Assembly: GCA_013698305.1 (NCBI GenBank)
Contig: JACCVC010000128.1
Span: 1 to 25,431, forward strand
Direction: 5' to 3'
Origin: Chloroflexia bacterium
GTDB lineage: Bacteria; Chloroflexota; Chloroflexia; Thermomicrobiales; UBA6265
Length of the DNA: 25,431 nt
Positions 8,807 to 17,800 of the stretch are shown piece by piece. A program made the translations under genes and the position numbers. The notes beneath the pieces were generated by a model, which was not told the origin of the DNA, did no database searches, and saw only the letters and a program-made list of their open reading frames with translations. How positions within the stretch are numbered: position 1 is the stretch's first letter; every line of letters begins with the position of its first letter.

Positions 8807-9529
8807 TCAGGACGCCTTCGACTTAGCTTTGCCACGGTCCAGCAACGATGACAAGATTCGCAATCCGTCGATTCCGCCGACCAACTGGTTGGTCGCGCGT
8901 TCCGGGTGCGGCATCAACCCTAGTACATTTCCGTTTGCGTTAGTGATGCCGGCGATCGCCGCGACGGAGCCATTGCGATTGACTTCCGCGGCCCCCTCGC
9001 CTTCGCCACTTTCAACATAGCGAAGCGCGACCTGACCGTTCCTCTCCAGCGTGGCCAACGTCTGGTCGTCGACGAAGTAGGCGCCTTCTCCATGCGCGAC
9101 GGGCAACGTCAGCGTCTCGCCTTCCTTGCATTGGGACAGCCATGGTGATTTAGTGCTGACGATTCCAATGCGACATGGGAAACAGTGAAACCGTAGCGTC
9201 TTGTTTCGGAGGAGCGCGCCGGGCAGCAGATGCGCCTCGGTAAGCACCTGAAATCCATTACAGATTCCGAGTACGCTGCCGCCTCCCTTCGCGAACTGCT
9301 TGAGCGGCGTCATGATCGGCGCAAACCGAGCAATCGCCCCGCACCGGAGAGCGTCACCGTAGGCGAAGCCACCAGGCAGCACCACCGCATCGAACCCGTC
9401 AAGAGAGGTCTCTCGATAATCAACCAGAGTTGCATCCACGCCGACATCGATATTCAGTGAATGGACGGCGTCATGGTCGCCGTTGCTACCGGGGAAACCA
9501 ATGACGGCCACATTGGGAAGGCTGGTCAC
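8807..9529 (-). CDS. purQ: Phosphoribosylformylglycinamidine synthase, glutaminase subunit
   Basis: The class I glutamine amidotransferase subunit of FGAM synthase (step 4 of purine synthesis). It delivers ammonia from glutamine to PurL and works in a complex with PurS. The 240-residue length is usual for the separate-subunit type. The nucleophile Cys90 sits in GICNGFQ. PVAHGEG and the MPHPER triad region (His and Glu) are intact. The N-terminus has PGSNGDHD and PGGFAYGD. The start is GTG and overlaps the purS stop by 4 nt (GTGA, 9526-9529), so the two subunits are translationally coupled. The partner purL is not in this window. Confidence 0.97.
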   Translation of the reverse strand: MTSLPNVAVIGFPGSNGDHDAVHSLNIDVGVDATLVDYRETSLDGFDAVVLPGGFAYGDALRCGAIARFAPIMTPLKQFAKGGGSVLGICNGFQVLTEAHLLPGALLRNKTLRFHCFPCRIGIVSTKSPWLSQCKEGETLTLPVAHGEGAYFVDDQTLATLERNGQVALRYVESGEGEGAAEVNRNGSVAAIAGITNANGNVLGLMPHPERATNQLVGGIDGLRILSSLLDRGKAKSKAS

Positions 9530-9807
9530 GCAATGCTGCCTTTGGCCGCGGGGGATGGTTGGGTCGCCGTAAGCGAGTACGTTTCGATCACCGGATTCGC
9601 GAGCAACTGATCACACATGTGCATTGCCTGATCGATGGCTTCATCTTCTGACTTCGCCTCAATTGACAGCGAGATGATCTTGCCCACGCGGACGTTTTGG
9701 ACGCCGACAAACTCAAGGCTCTTCAGCCCACCGTGGACTGCCTCGCCTTGCGGATCGTTAACACCGTCTTTCGGCATAATCATCGCTTCGACACGCCAGA
9801 TAGTCAT
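9526..9807 (-). CDS. purS: Phosphoribosylformylglycinamidine synthase subunit PurS
   Basis: A 93-residue protein; PurS dimers bridge PurQ and PurL in the FGAM synthase complex. The sequence shows the family pattern MPKDGVNDPQGEAVHGGL near the start, then FVGVQNVRVGKII, then a C-terminal CDQLLANPVIETY (last strand). About ten extra residues (QPSPAAKGSIA) end the protein. The ATG overlaps the purC stop (ATGA, 9804-9807), and its own stop overlaps the purQ start. The chain purB-purC-purS-purQ is thus linked by three consecutive 4-nt overlaps. Confidence 0.96.
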   Translation of the reverse strand: MTIWRVEAMIMPKDGVNDPQGEAVHGGLKSLEFVGVQNVRVGKIISLSIEAKSEDEAIDQAMHMCDQLLANPVIETYSLTATQPSPAAKGSIA

Positions 9808-10721
9808 GATCGTGGCACTCCTGTCGCCTCGGTGGCGGTTCGCGCCTGCAGTAGGCGATCCCTCACCAATGTGTAGCGTTCAAGCGCGGCGTCAACAATA
9901 TCGGTGGGGATCACCGGCGCTGGCGGCTCCTTGTTCCAGCCAGATTCTACCAGCCAGTCTCGGATGGCCTGTTTGTCATATCCCGGTGGAGCCTCCCCTG
10001 TACGGAAGGTGGATGCGTCCCAATATCTGGAGGAGTCTGGCGTGAGGACTTCGTCGATCAGCGAAAGCTCACCCCCAATGAATCCAAACTCGAACTTGGT
10101 GTCCGCCAGGATGAAACCCGCTTCGCCGGCGATGACTTGGGCGTGAGCGAATATCGTCAGGCTCAACTCTTCAAGGCGCCGCGAAAGGTCTTCGCCAATC
10201 ATCGTTTTCAGCTCAGCGCGGCTGATGTTGACATCGTGGCCGGTATCGTTCTTGGTGGCCGGGGTGAATCTCGCTTCAGGAAGAGAATCCCCAATTGACA
10301 TCCCTGCAGGTAACGGCTCTCCTGCCAGGGTGCCAGCATCCTGGTACTCGACCCATCCCGACCCGGCCAGGCGAGCCCGCACGACGCATTCCACATCGAT
10401 GCGCTCAGCCTTTCTCACTTGCATCGTTCGCCCAAGGAGCGTATTCGCCTCTTCTTCGTCGAGGTCCAGGCCCTTGATGTCGTAGGTGACAACATGATTG
10501 GGACAAAGCTGTTGGGTGGCTTCAAACCAGACGTGGCTGATGTCGGTGAGGACTCTCCCCTTGCCAGGAATCAAGTTGGGAAGAATGACGTCGAACGCCG
10601 ATACCCTATCGGTAGCGACGAAGACGAGACGGTCGCCAGCGTCAAAAACGTCTCGAACCTTGCCACGCCTCCACAACGGGTACTGGCTGAGCGACAGCTC
10701 CCCTACCCCTGCACCGGTCAT
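9804..10721 (-). CDS. purC: SAICAR synthase (phosphoribosylaminoimidazole-succinocarboxamide synthase)
   Basis: An ATP-dependent ligase joining CAIR and aspartate in purine synthesis. The 305-residue length matches the longer yeast Ade1-like form rather than the ~240-residue E. coli form. Motifs in order: WRRGKVRDVFD (nucleotide-binding strand, residues ~17-27), TDRVSAFDVI, GRVLTDIS, VVRARLAGSGW (substrate region), ADTKFEFG and DEVLTPDSSRYW. The ATG at 10721 overlaps the purB stop in an ATGA junction. It is followed directly by purS. Confidence 0.97.
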   Translation of the reverse strand: MTGAGVGELSLSQYPLWRRGKVRDVFDAGDRLVFVATDRVSAFDVILPNLIPGKGRVLTDISHVWFEATQQLCPNHVVTYDIKGLDLDEEEANTLLGRTMQVRKAERIDVECVVRARLAGSGWVEYQDAGTLAGEPLPAGMSIGDSLPEARFTPATKNDTGHDVNISRAELKTMIGEDLSRRLEELSLTIFAHAQVIAGEAGFILADTKFEFGFIGGELSLIDEVLTPDSSRYWDASTFRTGEAPPGYDKQAIRDWLVESGWNKEPPAPVIPTDIVDAALERYTLVRDRLLQARTATEATGVPRS

Positions 10722-12037
10722 CGAGTAGTCTCAGGGGCTTCGAGTAGCCCGAGGCGCTCGAATGTGGCGTCGATGTGTTGAAGCTGATCCCAGGGGTCAA
10801 ACAGCATTTCCAGGTCCTCCAACGAAACCCTGGACCTCAGCGATTCATTCGACGTGACGCGATCGGAAAAAGTTGGACCTGCAGGTTCGCGAGTAGCGGC
10901 CATTGCCTCACTTTGAACCAGCTTGTACGCCTCCTGACGGTCCATCCCGGAGTCGATCAGCGCCAGCATCACCCGCTGCGAGTAGATGAGGCCGCCGCTC
11001 ATGTTGAGGTTGGCCAGCATCCGTTCGGGGTAGATTACCCAGTTTGCGATAAGGTCGTCGGTCAGGTGGAGCATGTAGTCGAGCACGATACAGGAATCGG
11101 GGAAGATCACGCGCTCGACCGAGCTGTGGCTGATGTCCCGCTCATGCCACAGGGCGACGTTCTCATTGGCGCTCAACGCGTAGCCACGGAGCAGTCGCGC
11201 CAACCCGGCCAGCCGCTCCGACTCGTGTGGATTCCGCTTGTGCGGCATCGCCGAGGAGCCCTGATTCCCCTCGCCAAATGCCTCCTCCGCTTCGGCCACC
11301 TCGGAGCGCTGGAGATGCCGGATTTCAACCGCGAATTTCTCCAATGTAGCGCCGATACCAGAAAGCACGGCCAGGAAGTACGCGTGCCGGTCCCGTTGCA
11401 CGACTTGCGTCGACGCATGCTCCACGCCGAGATGCAGCGTGGCAAGCACTTCATCCTCCAGATCGGGCGATACGTGCGCGTGCGTGCCGACCGCGCCGGA
11501 TATTTTACCGACAGCGATGTGGTCGTTGGCGAGGGCGAGGCGGGTGGTGTGCCTTCGAAGCTCGTCGTACCAGACGGCGAGCTTCAGGCCGAGCGTCGTT
11601 GGCTCCGCGTGCATGCCGTGGGAGCGCCCGATCGTGAGCGTGTCTTTGTGGGTTAGTGCCTGTTTGCCAACCGTTTCGATCAGCGTTTCGAGACGCGAGG
11701 CAAGTTGTTCGCCCGCCTGTTTGCATTGCAACGCCAGGCCCGTATCCACGACATCGGAAGACGTCAATCCAAGATGGATAAAGCGCGACGCATCGCCCAC
11801 GCTCTCACCGGTAGCGCGCAGAAACGCAATGACATCGTGGTCGGTTTCCTGCTCTATCGCCTTCATTCGGCTGAGCTCACACGTCGCGACGCGAATGCGG
11901 TCAATTGCCTGTTCCGGGATTCTGCCACGTCGGAACCAGGCCTCGCAGACGGCCTTTTCGACGTCGAGCCACCGGTCGATCTTCGACCTCTCGTTCCAGA
12001 CAGCGCCCATTTCCGGCAAGGTATAACGATTGATCAC
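10718..12037 (-). CDS. purB: Adenylosuccinate lyase
   Basis: Fumarase/aspartase-superfamily enzyme that cleaves SAICAR to AICAR and adenylosuccinate to AMP. I place the start at GTG 12037, giving 439 residues beginning VINRYTLPEMG, which matches the usual family N-terminus. A GGAG lies 9 nt upstream. An ATG five codons further out (12052) is the alternative. Open frame continues upstream to 12631 but runs antisense over tatD and across the operon promoter, so it is not coding. Motifs: SHGMHAEPTTLG (catalytic His region) and the superfamily signature SSAMPHKRNP. The substrates tie it to purC next door (PurC makes SAICAR, PurB cleaves it). It is the first gene of the purine operon. Confidence 0.95.
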   Translation of the reverse strand: MINRYTLPEMGAVWNERSKIDRWLDVEKAVCEAWFRRGRIPEQAIDRIRVATCELSRMKAIEQETDHDVIAFLRATGESVGDASRFIHLGLTSSDVVDTGLALQCKQAGEQLASRLETLIETVGKQALTHKDTLTIGRSHGMHAEPTTLGLKLAVWYDELRRHTTRLALANDHIAVGKISGAVGTHAHVSPDLEDEVLATLHLGVEHASTQVVQRDRHAYFLAVLSGIGATLEKFAVEIRHLQRSEVAEAEEAFGEGNQGSSAMPHKRNPHESERLAGLARLLRGYALSANENVALWHERDISHSSVERVIFPDSCIVLDYMLHLTDDLIANWVIYPERMLANLNMSGGLIYSQRVMLALIDSGMDRQEAYKLVQSEAMAATREPAGPTFSDRVTSNESLRSRVSLEDLEMLFDPWDQLQHIDATFERLGLLEAPETTR

Positions 12038-12095
12038 GCTGAAACGCTCCATTGGCAACGCGGAATACGCAAACACAGGGCGTGCATGCATGGAA

Positions 12096-12124
12096 AGTAT
12101 ACGGGCAAGTGCGGTGTACTTGAA
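12096..12124 (-). promoter_or_regulatory. Probable promoter of the purBCSQ operon
   Basis: On the minus strand TATACT (12096-12101) lies 17 bp downstream of TTCAAG (12119-12124), a weak -35. Start of transcription would be near 12089, about 50 nt before the purB GTG. The palindrome tgcatgca (12084-12091) sits on the predicted start. I see no recognisable PurR box. The 114-129 bp between purB and tatD contain nothing else I can name. Confidence 0.55.
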
Positions 12125-12166
12125 TGGGCGGCCGGTTGGCGCCATGAATAGAGGGAGACCAGGACC

Positions 12167-12955
12167 TTGGCCGTTGAGCTCATCGACACACACACGCACC
12201 TCGATGATGACGCCTTCGGTGACGACCTCGAAGACGTCATTGCGTTGAGCCGATCCAGTGGTGTCACCAGGTGGATCAACGTCGGCTATTCTTCGGAGAG
12301 GTGGAACACAACACTGGCGATGGCAAACCGTGTGGATGGAATGAGTCATATGCTGGGAATTCATCCAGGGAATGCGGATGATTGGAGCAATGTAAACGCA
12401 GACCGGCTGGCCGGGTTGATTCGAGACACGCATCCGGTCGCCGTTGGTGAAATTGGGTTGGACCTGTATTGGAGAGAGGACAACCTTTCGACCCAGACCG
12501 AGGCGCTCGAGGCGCAGTTGGCGCTGGCATTGGCGGCCAACTTGCCGGCGGTGATCCATATGCGGAGTGCTGAGCAGCCTTTGCTGAATGTCTTGAGCCG
12601 ATCCCATGAACATCCGCATCTGCATTTCCACAGCTTTGATGGCGCCGAAGGTTTAAGACCTTGGATTCTGGAACGCCAATGTACCATTGGTGTTGGTGGG
12701 CTCATGACCCGAAAAGGGAGCGACTCATTGAGGTCGTGGATCGCGAATCTTCCGATGGATAGAGTCGCGCTGGAAACCGATTCACCTTACCTGAAACCGC
12801 AAGGAGTTCGAGGCACTCGGAATGAGCCAGCGTATCTTCCGCGAGTGGTTGACGACCTCTCCGAACTCTGGTCCGTGTCGCCAGAAGATGTCCGCCGTAT
12901 CACAACGGACAACGCGTGCCGCATCTTCAATCTCAACCAAAGGGACGCCTCTTGA
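12167..12955 (+). CDS. tatD: TatD-family metal-dependent deoxyribonuclease
   Basis: A 262-residue amidohydrolase-fold nuclease of the TatD/YcfH family (3'-5' exonuclease or D-aminoacyl-tRNA/DNA quality-control roles are known for relatives). Metal ligands are visible: THTH (His9, His11), VGEIGLD (Glu), VIHMRSA (His), HFHSFDG (His) and ETDSPYL (Asp). GIHPG is also typical. The start is TTG with GAGGGAG about 10 nt upstream; GCCGTTGAG follows directly and leads into the metal motif. The last 4 nt overlap the rdgB start (TTGA). In many bacteria tatD sits near metG or ksgA; here it pairs with rdgB, another nucleic-acid/nucleotide housekeeping gene. Confidence 0.94.
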   Translation: MAVELIDTHTHLDDDAFGDDLEDVIALSRSSGVTRWINVGYSSERWNTTLAMANRVDGMSHMLGIHPGNADDWSNVNADRLAGLIRDTHPVAVGEIGLDLYWREDNLSTQTEALEAQLALALAANLPAVIHMRSAEQPLLNVLSRSHEHPHLHFHSFDGAEGLRPWILERQCTIGVGGLMTRKGSDSLRSWIANLPMDRVALETDSPYLKPQGVRGTRNEPAYLPRVVDDLSELWSVSPEDVRRITTDNACRIFNLNQRDAS

Positions 12956-13545
12956 CTCGAATCCTGATCGCAACCCACAACCCGGGAAAGCTCCAGGAGT
13001 TTCGAGAGCTTCTTGCGCACCAGGCGGAAGTCGTGTCCCTTGCCGATCTCGGCCTGCCGGCACCCGTTGAAGACGGCGAGACGTTCGAGGCCAACGCCGA
13101 GCTCAAGGCGAGACACGCGATGCGAAGGTCAGGTTTGTTGGCGGTCGCTGACGACTCCGGTCTTGAGGTTGACGCGCTCGAAGGCGCTCCAGGGGTCTAC
13201 TCCGCTCGCTATGCAGGCGAGAACGCCGATGATTCAAAGAACAGAGCGTTACTCCTCGCGCGTATGGAGCACGTGCATACGAAGGACCGGCGGGCGCGAT
13301 TCGTCTGCGTGATCTCCATCTGTGCAACCAATGGAGCATGCAAGTGTTTCCGCAGTGAATGGGACGGCCGCATCGCTACGCGTGCCAGAGGAAGCCATGG
13401 CTTCGGATACGATTCCATTTTCGAGCTTTCGGATGGCCGAACAGCGGCAGAACTGTCGGCGAACGAGAAGAATCTCATCAGCCATCGCGCAATCGCACTT
13501 CAGCAAGCGCTACCGCATCTGCGGGCGGTTGTGAAGGCACCGTGA
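12952..13545 (+). CDS. rdgB: Non-canonical purine NTP pyrophosphatase (RdgB/HAM1)
   Basis: Hydrolyses dITP, XTP and ITP to the monophosphates, keeping deaminated purines out of DNA and RNA. I choose TTG 12952: it gives 197 residues starting TRILIATHNPGKLQEF as in the family, has AAGGGA 6 nt upstream, and overlaps the tatD stop. A longer start at 12916 would add 12 residues from inside tatD. Motifs: ATHNPGK (substrate Thr/Asn/Lys), VADDSGLEVDAL (catalytic Asp), SARYAG, SHGFGYDSIF and ISHRAIA. All key residues are present. The gene lies opposite the purine operon, which may reflect shared nucleotide metabolism. Confidence 0.96.
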   Translation: MTRILIATHNPGKLQEFRELLAHQAEVVSLADLGLPAPVEDGETFEANAELKARHAMRRSGLLAVADDSGLEVDALEGAPGVYSARYAGENADDSKNRALLLARMEHVHTKDRRARFVCVISICATNGACKCFRSEWDGRIATRARGSHGFGYDSIFELSDGRTAAELSANEKNLISHRAIALQQALPHLRAVVKAP

Positions 13546-13566
13546 CATGAGCTCAAAGGGGAACCT

Positions 13567-14802
13567 GTGACAACGTCATGGCACGCTGAGTATCAACTTC
13601 GTGGAGTTCCCCCAAGCTTTCGACACTGGCAGCAACGATGCCATAATCTTGGAATTCCTCCCGCGATAGCGGTCTCAGGCTCTCGGGGGAAATCGACTAT
13701 CGTGCGGCTCCTGCAAGCCATATTCGATGAGGCCGGAATCCAATGCGCGATTTGGACTGACTTTGGAGTCGAAATCAATGGGCGTCGGCAACGGGGCGAG
13801 ATCGCGGGATGGAATCGGGCACTGGCGAGACTCACTGAGTCGAGCCTGGACATCGCCATTCAGGAGCTTGACTGGAATCTGATAGCCGCGGTGGGATTGC
13901 CAAACGCAACATATCCCATTGGAATAATCACAAACCTGTGCAGCAACGACGCCGCGTGCGTTCAGACGCCTGCCGGACACGTCGCTACGCACGCACTTCC
14001 TCGCATCGCGCGAGCGATCCACGAATCTGGCGTGATATGCCTCAACGGCGAAGACTTTACGCTCCAGCCGGCGGCAAGCGCCGCGTCGGCGCATCTTTCA
14101 ATTGCGGCAAGATCGGTCCTGTCGCCCATGCTGCGCCAGAACGAAGACACGGGTGCGCCAAATTTCTGGATCAACGACCATGACGTCATTGTCTGCGGAA
14201 GCGATCGCCATCATCAGACCATCTGCTCAATAGATGACATCCCGCTGAGCCTTTCCGGTACGGCGTCATTCGAAGTCATGAATGTCCTGCTGGCGACCGC
14301 CGCGGCGCTCTCAACAGGTATCGGAATCAAGCTGATTGCGGGTGCCCTCCAGACATTCGTTCTCTCGCCCGATGAGCTTCCCGGTTCGTTCAACGTGGCG
14401 ACCAAGGGCTCCATCCGCACCGTCATCGACCACATCACGCCGTCCTGGTTTCTCAAGCCTGTGCTCAGGGCAGCCAATCCGCAGTCCGCTCGTCGGCAGA
14501 TCACGGTCGTCGGTGGCCTCCAGACAATTCCTGACAACGACGTCTATAACGTCGGCCGCCTGCTGGGTCGAACCCATGGAGCGGTAATCTGCTTTGGAGA
14601 CGCGCCAGATGTAGCGCTAGCGAATTTCAAACGAGGCATCTCTAGCAACAACTATCCGCCGGTGTTCGTCCAGCTTCCTACGGAGCGTAGGGCTATCAAC
14701 AAGGCCATGCAGGCGTTGCGGTCAGACGACGTGGTGCTGTTTCTCACAGATAGCGATCCCGGTCCAGCGATTCGAGCCGTCGCCCGGATGCGAGGAAAAT
14801 GA
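13567..14802 (+). CDS. Stand-alone Mur-ligase-like protein (cyanophycin synthetase/CapB-like)
   Basis: A 411-residue ATP-dependent ligase-like protein. The P-loop is GSRGKST at residues 38-44, closer to the CapB/PgsB form than to the TNGKTTT of folylpolyglutamate or Mur enzymes. Next comes a Mur central domain (IGIITNL near 120, LNGEDF near 160) and a glutamate-ligase-type C-terminal domain (LPGSFNV near 275, VIDHITPSWF, ITVVGGLQTIPDNDVYNVGRLLG). The C-terminal domain most resembles the one at the end of cyanophycin synthetases, but the ATP-grasp half of that enzyme is absent. The TNxxxDH signature reads TNLCSNDAA, so the usual His is missing. The start is GTG, five nt after AAAGGGG and 21 nt after rdgB. 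The substrate is unknown; a peptide or poly-amino-acid ligase is an inference. It converges with dnaE (25 bp apart). Confidence 0.75.
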   Translation: MTTSWHAEYQLRGVPPSFRHWQQRCHNLGIPPAIAVSGSRGKSTIVRLLQAIFDEAGIQCAIWTDFGVEINGRRQRGEIAGWNRALARLTESSLDIAIQELDWNLIAAVGLPNATYPIGIITNLCSNDAACVQTPAGHVATHALPRIARAIHESGVICLNGEDFTLQPAASAASAHLSIAARSVLSPMLRQNEDTGAPNFWINDHDVIVCGSDRHHQTICSIDDIPLSLSGTASFEVMNVLLATAAALSTGIGIKLIAGALQTFVLSPDELPGSFNVATKGSIRTVIDHITPSWFLKPVLRAANPQSARRQITVVGGLQTIPDNDVYNVGRLLGRTHGAVICFGDAPDVALANFKRGISSNNYPPVFVQLPTERRAINKAMQALRSDDVVLFLTDSDPGPAIRAVARMRGK

Positions 14803-14827
14803 TCGCTTCCGAATCATGGCTGGCCAG

Positions 14828-17800
14828 CTACGCCGCGAACGTTTGATTCGCGCGGGCCTCTGGCGTGACGAGTTCCACGGCGTGGTTCCCCAGCACAGAT
14901 TCGAGTTCCTGCTTGAGCTCATCACTCCACTCCACCCGTCGGCTGCGACTCCGAAGTCGCGCGACTCGATTTCCCCGAGGAAGTTGCAGCTCAACCGGCA
15001 TCGTACCCACATGCTCCTTCAAGACACGGTCGACTCGCTGCATGAGCGAAATGTCGTCCCACAGATTGCCGGAGATCTCCAGTCTGAGTGACACCGCCCG
15101 GTCTGGGGACCCCTGGTTGACTTCGAACTGAGGAAGCTCTCGGGATATGGCATCCACGATAATCTGCACATCGTCGTTCCTCCGATCGACTTTGCCGGTG
15201 ACTTCCAGTATCGCGTCGATCACCAGATCGTCCTTCACGCGTTCGAACGTGTCCGGAAAGACAACCACTTCCATCGTGCCCGTCAGATCTTCCATGGTCA
15301 CGATTGCCATTGATCGCGACTGTCGCGTGGTTATTCGCCGCAAGTCGACCACCATGGCGATTGTCCTCACCCGCTCGTTGGCCGGACGCTCGGCCAGCTC
15401 CGTCGACTGGACATACCCGAACGGTAACCGGTGTCCCACAACGTCGGTCAGCGGGTGGGCGCTGAGGTAAAATCCCAAAAGCTCTTTCTCCCAGGCGAGG
15501 CGTTCGCGGTTGTCGGCGGCAGGCACATCCGGCAACGCGCTGGACGCTGTCCCGGATATCTCCGCCTTGCCGCCAAAGAGGTCCATCTGGCCCCTGTCGG
15601 CAGCTTTCTGACGTTGCTGAGCCGCGCCGATCCCAGACTCCAGTGCCTTGAGTACCGCCGCCCGTTCGCCGAACGGCTCCAGCGCGCCCACCTTGGTCAG
15701 ATTTTCTGCAACCCGCTTGCCGACCTTCGACCAGTTGACGCCTTCGCAGAATGCATCGAATGTCTCGAATTGCCTATCCGGTTGATCATCTCTGGCTTTA
15801 ACCACCTGTTCAACTGGTCCAACTCCAACATGGCGAATTGCTCCTAATCCAAACCGGATCGACTCGACGCCCTGCTCGTCACGTTCTACCGTGAATTCAC
15901 AGTCGCTGGCATTGATGTTGGGCGGAAGCAAACGCAACCCCGCTCTCCGGCACTCCGCGATGTTGACGACGATCTTCTCGGTGTTATTGAGATCCGAGGA
16001 CATCAGCGCGGCCATGAACTGGACCGGGTAGTTCGCCTTGAAGTAAGCTGTTTGCGCCGCGATCACCGCATAAGCAGCGCTATGTGCCTTCGGGAATCCA
16101 TATCCAGCAAACCGTTCGATCATTTCGAAGATGCTCTTGGCAAGCGCCAAATCCGTACCTTGGTCGACGGCGCCCTGGACAAACCTTGTCTCATAGGTCG
16201 CCATCTCTTCGGGCAGTTTCTTGCCCATCACCTTCCGAAGGCCGTCGCCTTCCGCCATCGAAAAGCCTGCTACGACGTTGGCGATCTGCATCACCTGTTC
16301 CTGATAGATTGCGATTCCGTACGACTCCTGGAGAATTCTTTCGACCTTCGGGTGGATGTATTCCACCGGCACGCGCCCATGCTTTCTGGCGATGAAATCC
16401 GGCGCAAGGACCAATGGGCCCGGTCGGATCAGCGCCATCAAGGCGATGAGGTCGTCGAAGGATGTTGGCGCAACGTCGATCGTCATCCTGCGCGTCATTC
16501 CGCCTTCGAGCTGAAAAATGCCGAAGGTTTCACCGTTTCGAAGAAGCTGAAGCGCTTTAGGATCGTCAAGGGGAATATCATCAAGGGATATGTCGTGTCC
16601 GCTCTCTCGCACCAATTCGGCGCACTTCCCCAGTACCGTCAATGTCTTCAGCCCAAGAAAGTCCATCTTGAGCAAGCCGAGGTTTTCCAGATGCTCTTGG
16701 GTCCACTGAGTGGTGACATCACCTTCGCTCTTGCCACCGGCTCGTTGCAACGGAACATGTTCCACCAATGGATCACGCGAGATCACCACCCCAGCGGCGT
16801 GTGTCGAGGAATGGCGGGCGTGCCCTTCGACCTTTCGAGCGGAATCGATGAGTTCTCTCACCGATGTATCTGTTTCGTACAGTGCCCCCAGGTCCGGCAC
16901 TTGCGCCAATGCCAGATCAATCGTCATCTTCGGATCAGTTGGGATCAGGCGAGCGACCCGATCAGTGTCTCCAAATCCGAGTCCCATCGCCCGGCCAACA
17001 TCCCTAACGGCCGCCTTCGCTTTAAGCGTCCCGAAAGTGATGATCTGCGCCACGCGATCGTCGCCATATTTTTGCACGACGTAGTCGATCACCTCGTCCC
17101 GCCGGTCGTCGGCAAAATCAATGTCGATGTCTGGCATTGAGACGCGTGATGGATTGAGAAACCGCTCGAAAAAGAGGTCATACTTTAGGGGGTCGAGGCC
17201 CGTGATGTTGAGGCTATACGTCACGACGCTTCCCGCGGCGGAGCCGCGGCCCGGTCCTACCAGAATGTCCCGTTGCCTCGCGAACCTGACGAAATCCCAG
17301 ACGATGAGGAAGTAGTTCGTAAATCCCATTGAGTTGATGATGCCGAGCTCATGATCGAGGCGCTCGCCAACAGCGCCGTCCACATTGCCGTATCGCTCCA
17401 TCGCGCCGGCGGTACAGAGCTCTCGCAGGTATGTCTCTGGAGTCGTACCTTCCGGGACATCGAAATGCGGTATCTGATACCCCTTGAAGCCCAGTTCCAG
17501 CGAACACATTTCTGCAATCCGGATGGTGTTGGTCATTGCCTCCGGAATGTCACCGAATAGCCGGTTCATTTCGGCCGCACCCTTGAGATACAGCTGGGTG
17601 GAATCCATCTTGAGACGTTTGGGATCGCTGAGCGTCGTGTTCGTCTGCACACACACCAACAGCTCTTGTGCAGTCGAATCGACTTCATCGCAATAGTGGA
17701 CATCGTTGGTGGCCACAAGTGGCAGGTTCAGCCGACGCGCAAGGGGAATCATTTCCCGGTTCGCCTGCTCTTCCAGATCGATGCCGTGATTCTGGAGCTC

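Noticed and set aside
10775..11656. Plus-strand open frame (293 codons) antisense to purB
   Set aside because: Shadow of purB; the opposite strand carries intact adenylosuccinate lyase motifs.
12038..12631. N-terminal extension of purB by up to about 198 residues
   Set aside because: It would run antisense through tatD and across the likely promoter. The family N-terminus begins at INRYTLPEMG next to a GGAG-preceded GTG.
16052..17140. Long plus-strand open frame (362 codons) antisense to dnaE
   Set aside because: It overlaps essential polymerase motifs including PDIDIDF on the other strand and has no recognisable domain or ribosome-binding site.
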